NCBI GenBank assembly: GCA_023461495.1
Contig: JAEYLA010000264.1
Coordinates: forward strand, 1-28,225
Length of the DNA: 28,225 nt
From: Bacillota bacterium
GTDB lineage: Bacteria > Bacillota > Clostridia > Christensenellales > CAG-138
Direction: 5' to 3'
Position 1 is the first letter of the stretch. The number at the start of each line of letters is the position of its first letter. The notes below the pieces were generated by a model. The model did not search any database. It had not been told where the DNA came from and worked only from the letters and a program-made list of their open reading frames with translations. A program made the position numbers and the translations under genes. This document shows positions 6,795 to 13,514 of this stretch, in pieces.

Positions 6795-7664
6795 TTAAGC
6801 CATGAAGCGGTTTAACAAAGCCAGATATTCCGTACAATGAGCAAGGCTGAATTCACCGCGTTTCATTCCGGGCACTACGCATACCTGCGCCTGGGGAAGC
6901 ATGCGCATCAGCTTGCGGACCGATTGATCCAGCCTCCGTATTTCTTCCGTGCCAATAATGATCAGCATTTTTGCCCCTGTATTTTTGAGCGTATCCGGGG
7001 CGGCATAACCGGCGTTACTTTGGGTTATATTGATCAGGGATTTCTGATGCATGCTTTTGCGGTCTTTATAATACTGATCAAAGAGCTTCTCTTTCACAAA
7101 AAGCGCCCTGGCCTGCATTCTTGCAAACCATCTTTTCCCGATCAGGCCATAAACCAACTCGCCGCTCCTGGCCACCGACCGGGCTAGGCCGTTCAGGGGA
7201 ATGACCGATGTACTTTCAATAATGGCGTACTTTGCAATATCCGCTCTTTTTGAAAGCACCTCAACAGCGATTTGCCCACCCAGTGAGAAACCGCAAACAG
7301 CAAGCACGTTCCCGTTAAAATTCGCGTCAATATATTGGATCAGCTTTTGCGCGGAGTCCTGTATGCTCACAAATTCCGTCGCCCCGTCTTCCCCATGGCC
7401 ATCGATAATGGGTGTAACAATAAAATACTTCGTCTTCAATAAATGGATAATATCCGTGAACGACCACCACGAGAGTCCTCCCCCATGCAGAAAGATTACC
7501 GGAGGCTTTGTCCTGTCTCCAAACTCTTTATATCTCATCCCGCTTGCGCACCTTCCATATTCGCCGCAAAGGGTATACTTCCATTTAGCCTTTAGATATG
7601 GATACCGCCGCACGGCTAATCTGAAAAAGAGCAGCGCAACGATACCGGCTATATCATGCAGCAT
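6795..7664 (-). CDS. Alpha/beta hydrolase with N-terminal hydrophobic segment
   Basis: A 289-residue alpha/beta hydrolase unrelated in detail to the one at 4874. It has the oxyanion-hole motif HGGG ('VIFLHGGGLSWW'), 'GHGEDG', nucleophile elbow 'GFSLGG' and a late His ('SLAHCTEY'). The first ~20 residues are hydrophobic and could form a membrane anchor or signal sequence. ATG 7664 lacks a clear ribosome binding site, but a 22-codon frame with a good one overlaps it (7654-7722), so coupled initiation is possible. The internal ATG at residue 43 follows GGAAGGTG and starts closer to the fold; the start is therefore uncertain. It appears to be monocistronic, ending at the terminator near 6700. Confidence 0.75.
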   Translation of the reverse strand: MLHDIAGIVALLFFRLAVRRYPYLKAKWKYTLCGEYGRCASGMRYKEFGDRTKPPVIFLHGGGLSWWSFTDIIHLLKTKYFIVTPIIDGHGEDGATEFVSIQDSAQKLIQYIDANFNGNVLAVCGFSLGGQIAVEVLSKRADIAKYAIIESTSVIPLNGLARSVARSGELVYGLIGKRWFARMQARALFVKEKLFDQYYKDRKSMHQKSLINITQSNAGYAAPDTLKNTGAKMLIIIGTEEIRRLDQSVRKLMRMLPQAQVCVVPGMKRGEFSLAHCTEYLALLNRFMA

Positions 7665-7722
7665 CTAAAGCAGCAGTATGGCAAAAACGACCGTGCTCCC
7701 GGCATTCCTTTGGCTGAGACAT
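7654..7722 (-). CDS. Small leader ORF overlapping the hydrolase start
   Basis: ATG 7722 follows GGAAGGGGAG at about 6 nt, a better ribosome site than that of the hydrolase itself. The 22-codon frame stops at TGA 7654, overlapping the hydrolase ATG by 11 nt. The peptide (MSQPKECREHGRFCHTAALDAA) resembles nothing known. The arrangement suggests translational coupling, but a chance frame cannot be excluded. Confidence 0.25.
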   Translation of the reverse strand: MSQPKECREHGRFCHTAALDAA

Positions 7723-7783
7723 CACATCTCCCCTTCCACAACGAGCAATCTGTCCCAGAACGGGCCTTGCGGCCGGAGGAGAT

Positions 7784-8452
7784 TTATGCCCCCGGCCCAA
7801 GCGTATCGGCAAGCGTCTGTAAATAAGAGGTGTCCGCGATTGCAACCACCTTGTCATCGGCCAGCAGCACGGTATCGCCGCGCGGCAATAACAGCTCCGA
7901 TTCCCGCAAGATAGCGACCAGCACGCATTCCACCGGCAGCCTGATATCCCGCAGCGTTTGCCCGACTACCGCAGAGTTGGGATCGACAACCCTTTCTACC
8001 AGCGAATACTGCCCGCCGTGGAGCTTCAAAAGCGTCATCATATCGCCCATGGTCATTTCTTCCGCAACAAGGCGCGCCATGAGATCGGCCTGATTGAGCG
8101 CGGCGTCCACGCCCATTGTTGTGTTAAACAGCCATGCGTTTTTCGGATTGTTGACCCGCCCGACCACGCGGCGTACGCCGTATTCCAGCCGTGCGAGCGT
8201 CGCAACCACAAGATTGGTTTCGTCCGCGCCGGTCACCGCGGCCACTACATCCGTGCCGCGAACCCCCGCCGCCTCCAATACCTTGGGATCCGCGCCGTTT
8301 GCGTGGATGACGCAGTCTTCCGGCAAATCGCGTTTCAGGATGGGGATTCTTGAGCTGCGCTGATCGATGACTTTTACCTCATGCCCGCGCCCGATCAGCA
8401 GTGAAGCCAGATACGCGCCGACCTGACCGCCGCCTACGATAATGACCTTCAT
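7784..8452 (-). CDS. trkA: TrkA/KtrA-like RCK regulatory protein (second copy)
   Basis: A 222-residue cytoplasmic RCK protein that gates K+ channels or transporters on binding NAD(H)/ATP and, through the C-domain, other ligands such as c-di-AMP. RCK_N covers residues 1-~125: G-G-G-Q-V-G dinucleotide-binding loop at 7-12, the acidic 'VIDQ' at the end of strand 2, and 'TGADETNLVVATLA'. RCK_C covers ~140-215 ('SLVERVVDPNSAVVGQTLRDI...LLPRGDTVLLADDKVVAIAD'). It starts 3 nt after the stop of the first trkA gene and ends the ATPase operon. No TrkH/KtrB membrane partner is in the window, so its partner is either elsewhere or the P-type ATPase. Confidence 0.87.
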   Translation of the reverse strand: MKVIIVGGGQVGAYLASLLIGRGHEVKVIDQRSSRIPILKRDLPEDCVIHANGADPKVLEAAGVRGTDVVAAVTGADETNLVVATLARLEYGVRRVVGRVNNPKNAWLFNTTMGVDAALNQADLMARLVAEEMTMGDMMTLLKLHGGQYSLVERVVDPNSAVVGQTLRDIRLPVECVLVAILRESELLLPRGDTVLLADDKVVAIADTSYLQTLADTLGPGA

Positions 8453-8455
8453 GTT

Positions 8456-9121
8456 TCACATCCCCTTCCCGTTCGAGAACCCGAACAATCTTTTCAGCCT
8501 GCCGCTTGACGCAACGACAACGGCAATATAGAGCACATCGCCATTTTGCAAAGCCATCCCCATCGTGGGCAAAACCGTTTTGTTCCCGCGCGTAATCGCG
8601 GCGACATGCACTTCGCCAGGGACCATCAATTCGCTGACCTTATGTCCCGCCATAAGCGGGGGGACCTCTATTTCCACAATATCAACATCGCCGTTTCCCA
8701 CGCTGAATACGGTGTTCAAGGGCGAATAACAAAGCAGGTCCGCCGCCCGTTTGATGCCCCAGGTGGTAGAAGACAGCGTCTGTACACCCAAGCGCCTGTA
8801 AATCTCAGCTTTCTCCCGGTCATAAAGCCGGGCGACCACTTTGGGAACATGATAGATCTCCCGTGCAATGCGCGCGATTACTGCGTTGGATTCATCGCTG
8901 GACGTAAACGCCGCCAACGCGTCCGTCCTGTCTATCTTCGCTTTGAGCAGTACGTCGCGGTCGAAGCCTACACCCTCAACGGTTTCTCCCCGGAAGGCCG
9001 TCCCCAACGCTTGAAATGTCGATGCGTTGGAATCGATAACCGTAACGGTATGTCCCATTTTGCTCAGTGTCTGGGCAAGGCCGGCGCCGTTGCGTCCGCA
9101 GCCTACAATGATCATTCTCAT
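8456..9121 (-). CDS. trkA: TrkA/KtrA-like RCK regulatory protein (first copy)
   Basis: A 221-residue RCK_N-RCK_C protein. The Rossmann loop is G-C-G-R-N-G-A-G-L (residues 7-15), with 'VTVIDSN' supplying the ribose-binding Asp and 'FTSSDESNAVIARIAREIY' the RCK signature. RCK_C from ~140 reads 'VDIVEIEVPPLMAGHKVSELMVPGEVHVAAITRGNKTVLPTMGMALQNGDVLYI'. Its ATG overlaps the stop of the ATPase gene (ATGA, 9118-9121), implying translational coupling and matched stoichiometry. The two TrkA copies differ widely, so they may form a heteromeric ring or serve different targets. Confidence 0.87.
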   Translation of the reverse strand: MRMIIVGCGRNGAGLAQTLSKMGHTVTVIDSNASTFQALGTAFRGETVEGVGFDRDVLLKAKIDRTDALAAFTSSDESNAVIARIAREIYHVPKVVARLYDREKAEIYRRLGVQTLSSTTWGIKRAADLLCYSPLNTVFSVGNGDVDIVEIEVPPLMAGHKVSELMVPGEVHVAAITRGNKTVLPTMGMALQNGDVLYIAVVVASSGRLKRLFGFSNGKGM

Positions 9122-11955
9122 TGATCATGCATCTCCTTTGACAAGATTCTTTTGGTCATCCTTTTTTGATCCAGCTTGCGTAGAACCGCTTTGTGCAGCT
9201 CCGTTATCAGCAATACCAGGGCGGGTATCCAGATCAGGAACGCCCATTCGCGCAGCCCGAGCGGTGCCGTACTGAAAAGCCCGTGCAGAAACGGCGTATA
9301 GGCAAGGACGCACAACAGTACAAGTTCTACGACGATCCCTATGAGCACCATCCTGTTGGTGAAAAAGCCCGTCTTGGAGATGGAGATGCGATCCGTCCGG
9401 CAGGCAAACACCATCCCAACCTGTGCCATGACGATCGCAGCAAAGGTCATGGTCGTCGCCGCCTGATAGGCAACCCCGGAACCGGCAAGCGGTACGTCCG
9501 GCCATCCGCGCGTCCAATTGAAGAAAAGATAAGCCGCGGTACAAATTCCGGCTTCGATGAGCCCATACCAAAAGAAAGCGCGCACAAGCAGCCTGCGGGT
9601 AAGCAGCGGTTCCTTTTGCGAGCGAGGCGGTGCATCCATGACGCCCGCTTCGGGCGCTTCAGCCCCAAGGCCGATGGCTGGCACCATATCCGTCCCCAGA
9701 TCGATTGCCAGCACCTGCATAATCGTCAGCGGGAGCGGGATCGCTCCGCGTGAAAACAGGTAAAGCACCACCGGAACGGCCTCCGGTACATTGCTGTTTA
9801 AAACGTAAACAGCGAACTTGCGGATGTTATTGTAAACCGTGCGCCCTTCCTCCACCGCACCCACAATGGAGGCGAAGTTGTCGTCCGTGAGGATCATATC
9901 GGCGGCTTCCTTGGCGACATCCGTACCGGATATCCCCATTGCTACGCCGATATCGGCTTTTTTGAGCGCGGGCGAATCATTGACGCCGTCGCCGGTTACA
10001 GCGACGATATGCTTCATTTCCTGCAAGGCGGTGACCACCTGCAGCTTCTGCTCCGGCGCGACACGCGCAAAAAGGACTTCCTCCAAAAGTGCTTTCTTGA
10101 GCTCATCCGGCTGCATCTTGGCAAGTTCCACGCCGGTAATGACGCGGGGATGCTCGCCCTTGATGATTCCGATCCTCCGCGCGATGCTTTCAGCGGTCAG
10201 CCCATAGTCGCCGGTAATCATGATAATGCGGATTCCGGCGCGATGACATTTCTCAACCGCCTGTGCAACCTCCGGGCGCGGCGGATCCACCATGGCAACG
10301 AGTCCCAGGAAGGTAAGCTCACGCTCGATCAGCTCCGGCGTATAGTCGCCAAGGCTCCCGGGTAAATCCACGCCGGACAGCTCTCGCATCGCCACCGCCA
10401 ATACTCGCAGGCCGTTTCGCGCATATCGGTCGTTGGCCGCCATAATGCCTTCGCGCGTTGCATCGTCAATCATCGCGGTTTTTCCGTTTTCCCTGATCTG
10501 TGTGCAGAGTTCCAATACCTCCTTGGGAGCGCCCTTGATATATGCGATCCGCCCGCCCGCAGCCTGGTGGATTGTACTCATGCGCTTGCGTCCCGAGTCA
10601 AAGGGCAGTTCGCGCAGGCGGGGCGCTTTTTGATTCAGTTGATCCAATATAAGGCCACCCTTTTGGGCAAGTACCAGAAGTGCTGCTTCCGTAGGATCGC
10701 CCAGCACGGTATAGCGCGGAGACTCCTCATTGGGCGCCACCAGCCTGGCGTTACAGCAAAGCGCCGCAGCAGCCAGCAGTTTCTTTAGTTCCCCGTCCTT
10801 ATCGGAAACCGGCTGCCTGCCGCTTAAAATTTCCCCGCCGTTCGCGTCATACCCCACGCCGGTAACATCCAAATTCCGGCCGTCCATCCACAGATTGCTG
10901 ACGGTCATTTCATTCTGCGTCAGCGTACCTGTTTTATCAGTGCAAATGACCGTTGTGCAGCCCAGCGTTTCCACCGCAGACAGCCGCTTGATGAGCGCGT
11001 TCCGCTTTGCCATGCGCTGTACGCCCATGGCCAGCGACAAGGTCACGGTCGGCAGCAGGCCTTCGGGGATAAAGGCAACAATCATGCCCATCGCAAAAAC
11101 GAACGCCACCGCAAGCTCCGTGCCCACCAAAAGGATGGACAGCAGGAAAAACAGCATGCCGATGCTGACCGCTAAAATGGTAACGGTCTTCGTCACCTTG
11201 GCCATTTCCTTTTGCAGGGGGCTGGGCTCTTCCTTGAGCGCCTGCGTCAGCCCGGCTATTTTCCCAAATTCGGTATCCATGCCCGTGGCGTACACAACCG
11301 CTTTGCCGGTTCCTGCCGCAACGGTGGTGCCCATAAATACCCTGTTGGGCTGCTCCGCCCGCGAAAGGTCGTCCCGGAAAACCTCGTCCCTCGCTTTATG
11401 CACAGGATGGGATTCGCCGGTCAGCGTGGATTGATTGACCCGCAGGTCGTTGTCGTCGAGCAGGCGCGCGTCGGCCGAAATACGGTCTCCCTCCGACAGC
11501 AGGAGGATGTCCCCGGGTACCAGCTCTCCGGCAAGGATGCGCTGCTCCTCGCCGCCACGCACCACCCTCGCATAATCGGGGAGCATCTTCTTAAGCGCCT
11601 CGGTGGCTTTTCCCGCACGGAATTCCTGCCAGAAGCTGAAAACGCCGTTGATGACGTTGACCATCCAGATGGCAACGCCCAGCTCAGGAAGCCGGGCAAT
11701 AAAGCCCACAATTCCGCCGCACCACAGCAATATCGCCATCAGATGCGTGAAGTTTGATAAAAACTTCCAGATAAGTGATTTGCCCTTCTTTTCCTGCAGC
11801 GTGTTTCTTCCAAATTGAATCAGGCGCTCTTCTGCTTCGGCGCCGGAAAGACCGCCCTCACGCGTTCCCAAGGCCGGACAGACCTCTGAAACGGAAAGCT
11901 TCTGTATGTTTGTTACAGCATCTGTTTTCAGTGTTTGTTTGTTTAGCGTATTCAT
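9118..11955 (-). CDS. P2C-like (Na+,K+-ATPase alpha-type) cation P-type ATPase
   Basis: A 945-residue P-type ATPase with all domains. The actuator has 'TLTGES' (~residue 180), the phosphorylation Asp340 lies in 'CTDKTGTLTQNEMT', and the hinge is 'TGDGVNDSPALKKADIG'. It has ten predicted helices. Ion-site residues match Na+,K+-ATPase rather than Ca2+ pumps: Glu298 in P-E-G-L-L (M4), Ser721-Asn722-x-Pro-Glu725 (M5), and Asp752/Asp756 in 'IDLGTDMVPAI' (M6), where SERCA-type pumps have Asn at the first Asp. The M8 Asp of the third Na+ site is not conserved ('AQVGMVFACRT'). No beta subunit is seen. ATG 11955 has a weak AGAGG site. It is second in an operon: TPR-RCK_C, ATPase, trkA, trkA. Expected role is Na+ and/or K+ transport; the ion is inferred. 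Confidence 0.88.
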   Translation of the reverse strand: MNTLNKQTLKTDAVTNIQKLSVSEVCPALGTREGGLSGAEAEERLIQFGRNTLQEKKGKSLIWKFLSNFTHLMAILLWCGGIVGFIARLPELGVAIWMVNVINGVFSFWQEFRAGKATEALKKMLPDYARVVRGGEEQRILAGELVPGDILLLSEGDRISADARLLDDNDLRVNQSTLTGESHPVHKARDEVFRDDLSRAEQPNRVFMGTTVAAGTGKAVVYATGMDTEFGKIAGLTQALKEEPSPLQKEMAKVTKTVTILAVSIGMLFFLLSILLVGTELAVAFVFAMGMIVAFIPEGLLPTVTLSLAMGVQRMAKRNALIKRLSAVETLGCTTVICTDKTGTLTQNEMTVSNLWMDGRNLDVTGVGYDANGGEILSGRQPVSDKDGELKKLLAAAALCCNARLVAPNEESPRYTVLGDPTEAALLVLAQKGGLILDQLNQKAPRLRELPFDSGRKRMSTIHQAAGGRIAYIKGAPKEVLELCTQIRENGKTAMIDDATREGIMAANDRYARNGLRVLAVAMRELSGVDLPGSLGDYTPELIERELTFLGLVAMVDPPRPEVAQAVEKCHRAGIRIIMITGDYGLTAESIARRIGIIKGEHPRVITGVELAKMQPDELKKALLEEVLFARVAPEQKLQVVTALQEMKHIVAVTGDGVNDSPALKKADIGVAMGISGTDVAKEAADMILTDDNFASIVGAVEEGRTVYNNIRKFAVYVLNSNVPEAVPVVLYLFSRGAIPLPLTIMQVLAIDLGTDMVPAIGLGAEAPEAGVMDAPPRSQKEPLLTRRLLVRAFFWYGLIEAGICTAAYLFFNWTRGWPDVPLAGSGVAYQAATTMTFAAIVMAQVGMVFACRTDRISISKTGFFTNRMVLIGIVVELVLLCVLAYTPFLHGLFSTAPLGLREWAFLIWIPALVLLITELHKAVLRKLDQKRMTKRILSKEMHDQ

Positions 11956-12030
11956 AACCTCTGTATTTTACATCCCCATTCTGATCAGCTTTGCGTTTTC
12001 GATGCAACTGGTTCCCTGCCGGATATCCCA

Positions 12031-12657
12031 CTACGGCCTGCCCGTCAGTATCCGTATCGCGGGCATTTCCTGCTTCCCGGCCGAAATCAGGACCAGCACA
12101 TCGCCTGCCAGCACCTCTGTATCCCCGCTGGGAACAATGCTCTTATCCCCCCGGAGAATGCACCCGATGATCGCCTCCGGCGGCAGATCGATCTCCCAGA
12201 TCTTCCTGCCCGCAATCGGCATGGTTTGTGCGATTGGAACCTCGGCAATGTTCACACGGCCTCCACTGAAGACGATTGCCCGGCCAACATCCTGTTCCAC
12301 ATGGTCTGTGATCGCCATACCATCTGCGTATTTCTGAGGGCAATCCGATTCATCTAACGCGCACGCCCCTGCGGAGTAGAAACTTGCAAAACGTTCCACG
12401 TTATGCCGTGCCGGAAGATATCCCGGATCAAGGGCGCAAGCCGCGCGGAAGTGTTTCATCGCGGCCCGCCGGTCGCCCATCTTTTCAAGCAGAACACCCA
12501 TCAGGTTGTGCGGCTGCGGCGCATGCGGATATTCGCCCATGGCCACCGCAATCCGTTCCCCGCATTCCCGGTACGCTCCTTTCCCCATACATTCCCTGGC
12601 CGCATTGCACAATGCGGCCAATTCCTGTGCACCTTCGCGGCCATCCGCCTGCTTCAT
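12031..12657 (-). CDS. TPR-RCK_C (TrkA_C) fusion protein
   Basis: A 208-residue protein with no nucleotide-binding RCK_N domain. Residues ~10-90 carry about two tetratricopeptide repeats, the clearest being 'PHNLMGVLLEKMGDRRAAMKHFRAACALDPGYLPA'. Residues ~132-205 are an RCK_C domain: 'VNIAEVPIAQTMPIAGRKIWEIDLPPEAIIGCILRGDKSIVPSGDTEVLAGDVLVLISA'. TPRs mediate protein contacts and RCK_C domains bind small ligands, so it looks like an adaptor or ligand sensor for the pump or the TrkA proteins. ATG 12657 follows GAGGTG at 8 nt. It is the first gene of the ATPase operon, 75 nt before the ATPase, and is preceded by the direct-repeat operator. Confidence 0.72.
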   Translation of the reverse strand: MKQADGREGAQELAALCNAARECMGKGAYRECGERIAVAMGEYPHAPQPHNLMGVLLEKMGDRRAAMKHFRAACALDPGYLPARHNVERFASFYSAGACALDESDCPQKYADGMAITDHVEQDVGRAIVFSGGRVNIAEVPIAQTMPIAGRKIWEIDLPPEAIIGCILRGDKSIVPSGDTEVLAGDVLVLISAGKQEMPAIRILTGRP

Positions 12658-12696
12658 CGTTTTTCACCTCACAAAAAACGCAACTTACAACAATTG

Positions 12697-12760
12697 ATGA
12701 TAATGAAAATGGTGTGAGCATGGTGTGAGGATATGTTGAATCGTGTGAGAATGCTGTGAG
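12697..12760 (-). promoter_or_regulatory. Direct-repeat operator and candidate promoter of the ATPase operon
   Basis: Four copies of a 7-bp element lie at 12712-12718, 12723-12729 and 12743-12749 (GTGTGAG on the plus strand, CTCACAC in the sense of transcription) and 12754-12760 (CTGTGAG). Within each pair the start-to-start spacing is 11 bp; the pairs are 20 bp apart. The last copy ends 9 nt upstream of TATCAT (12702-12697), a possible -10 with no matching -35. This resembles activator sites of OmpR/PhoB-type regulators, and the KdpE-like regulator gene is adjacent. Repeats are seen directly; the binding partner is inferred. Confidence 0.6.
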
Positions 12761-12764
12761 CATC

Positions 12765-12806
12765 AAAAAAAGCCGCCCCGGTTTTGTAAACCGGAGCGGC
12801 TTTTTT
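12765..12806. terminator. Bidirectional-looking terminator after the response regulator
   Basis: A 13-bp stem (12772-12784 with 12788-12800) with a 3-nt loop is flanked by seven A and six T residues, giving a T-tract on either strand. The single mismatch becomes a U-G pair in minus-strand RNA, which favours that orientation. It lies 6 nt past the regulator stop at 12813 and separates the two-component operon from the ATPase operon. Confidence 0.88.
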
Positions 12807-12812
12807 GCGTGT

Positions 12813-13514
12813 CTATTCGTCTATAAGCCGGTATCCAACCCCTATCTCAGTCAGGATATACCGTGGCTTTGCCGGATTTTTCTCAATTCTGCGCCTGAGC
12901 CCTGCCATCAGCGTCCGAAGGGCCTGTGTATCGTTGCCATAACCCACGCCCCAGACTTCATTCAAAATATACTTCGTTGTAAGAACCTTCCCGATATTCT
13001 TAAAAAACAGCGCCAGCAGGCTGTATTCCATGGGTGTCACATGGGTTTCCTGCCCATCGATATAGATCAGACGCTTGCCAAGATCAATTTGCAGCCCTCC
13101 TACCTGCAGGATATCCTGTACCCTGTTGCCGCTATTCTGACGATACAAATGCCTGAGAGCCACGCGTATCCGGGCCAGAAGTTCGGTTGTGGAAAACGGC
13201 TTTGTCAGATAATCGTCGGCGCCCATGTCCAGCGCCGCCGCTTTCTCCTTATCCTGATCGCGCGCGGAAACAACGAGTATGGGCATTTCAGACCATTCGC
13301 GCACCTTCCGGATAACATCCATACCGTCAACATCCGGCAGCCCGAGATCGAGCAGCATCAAATCGACCGACTCCGACGCAAGAAGGCCCAGCGCACCCTG
13401 GCCGGTGCTTGACACAATATGCCGAAAGCCCTCCGCATTGAGCGTATAGCAGATGAAATTTCGGATTTGCTTGTCATCCTCAACCACAAGGATACATATG
13501 TTATTCGGATTCAT
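12813..13514 (-). CDS. kdpE: KdpE-like OmpR-family response regulator
   Basis: A 233-residue transcription factor with an N-terminal receiver domain (acidic pair 'VVEDD', phosphoacceptor Asp56 in 'LLDLGLPDVDG', 'VVSARD' and 'GADDYLTKPF' with the conserved Lys) and a C-terminal winged helix (~130-230). The latter ends in 'ALRTLMAGLRRRIEKNPAKPRYILTEIGVGYRL', typical of KdpE. ATG 13514 follows GGAGG at 9 nt and overlaps the end of the kinase gene by 14 nt. The probable target is the repeat cluster 50-100 nt past its own stop, upstream of the ATPase operon. The symbol reflects similarity only; no kdpFABC genes are present. Confidence 0.82.
   Translation of the reverse strand: MNPNNICILVVEDDKQIRNFICYTLNAEGFRHIVSSTGQGALGLLASESVDLMLLDLGLPDVDGMDVIRKVREWSEMPILVVSARDQDKEKAAALDMGADDYLTKPFSTTELLARIRVALRHLYRQNSGNRVQDILQVGGLQIDLGKRLIYIDGQETHVTPMEYSLLALFFKNIGKVLTTKYILNEVWGVGYGNDTQALRTLMAGLRRRIEKNPAKPRYILTEIGVGYRLIDE

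Noticed and set aside
9118..11955. Assignment as a Ca2+-transporting (P2A) ATPase
   Set aside because: M4 P-E-G-L-L, M5 S-N-x-P-E and M6 I-D-L-G-T-D match the Na+,K+-ATPase type; P2A pumps have Asn at the first M6 position.
12712..12760. CRISPR-like short repeats
   Set aside because: Units are 7 bp with 4- and 13-bp gaps, far too short for CRISPR; the pattern fits transcription factor sites.
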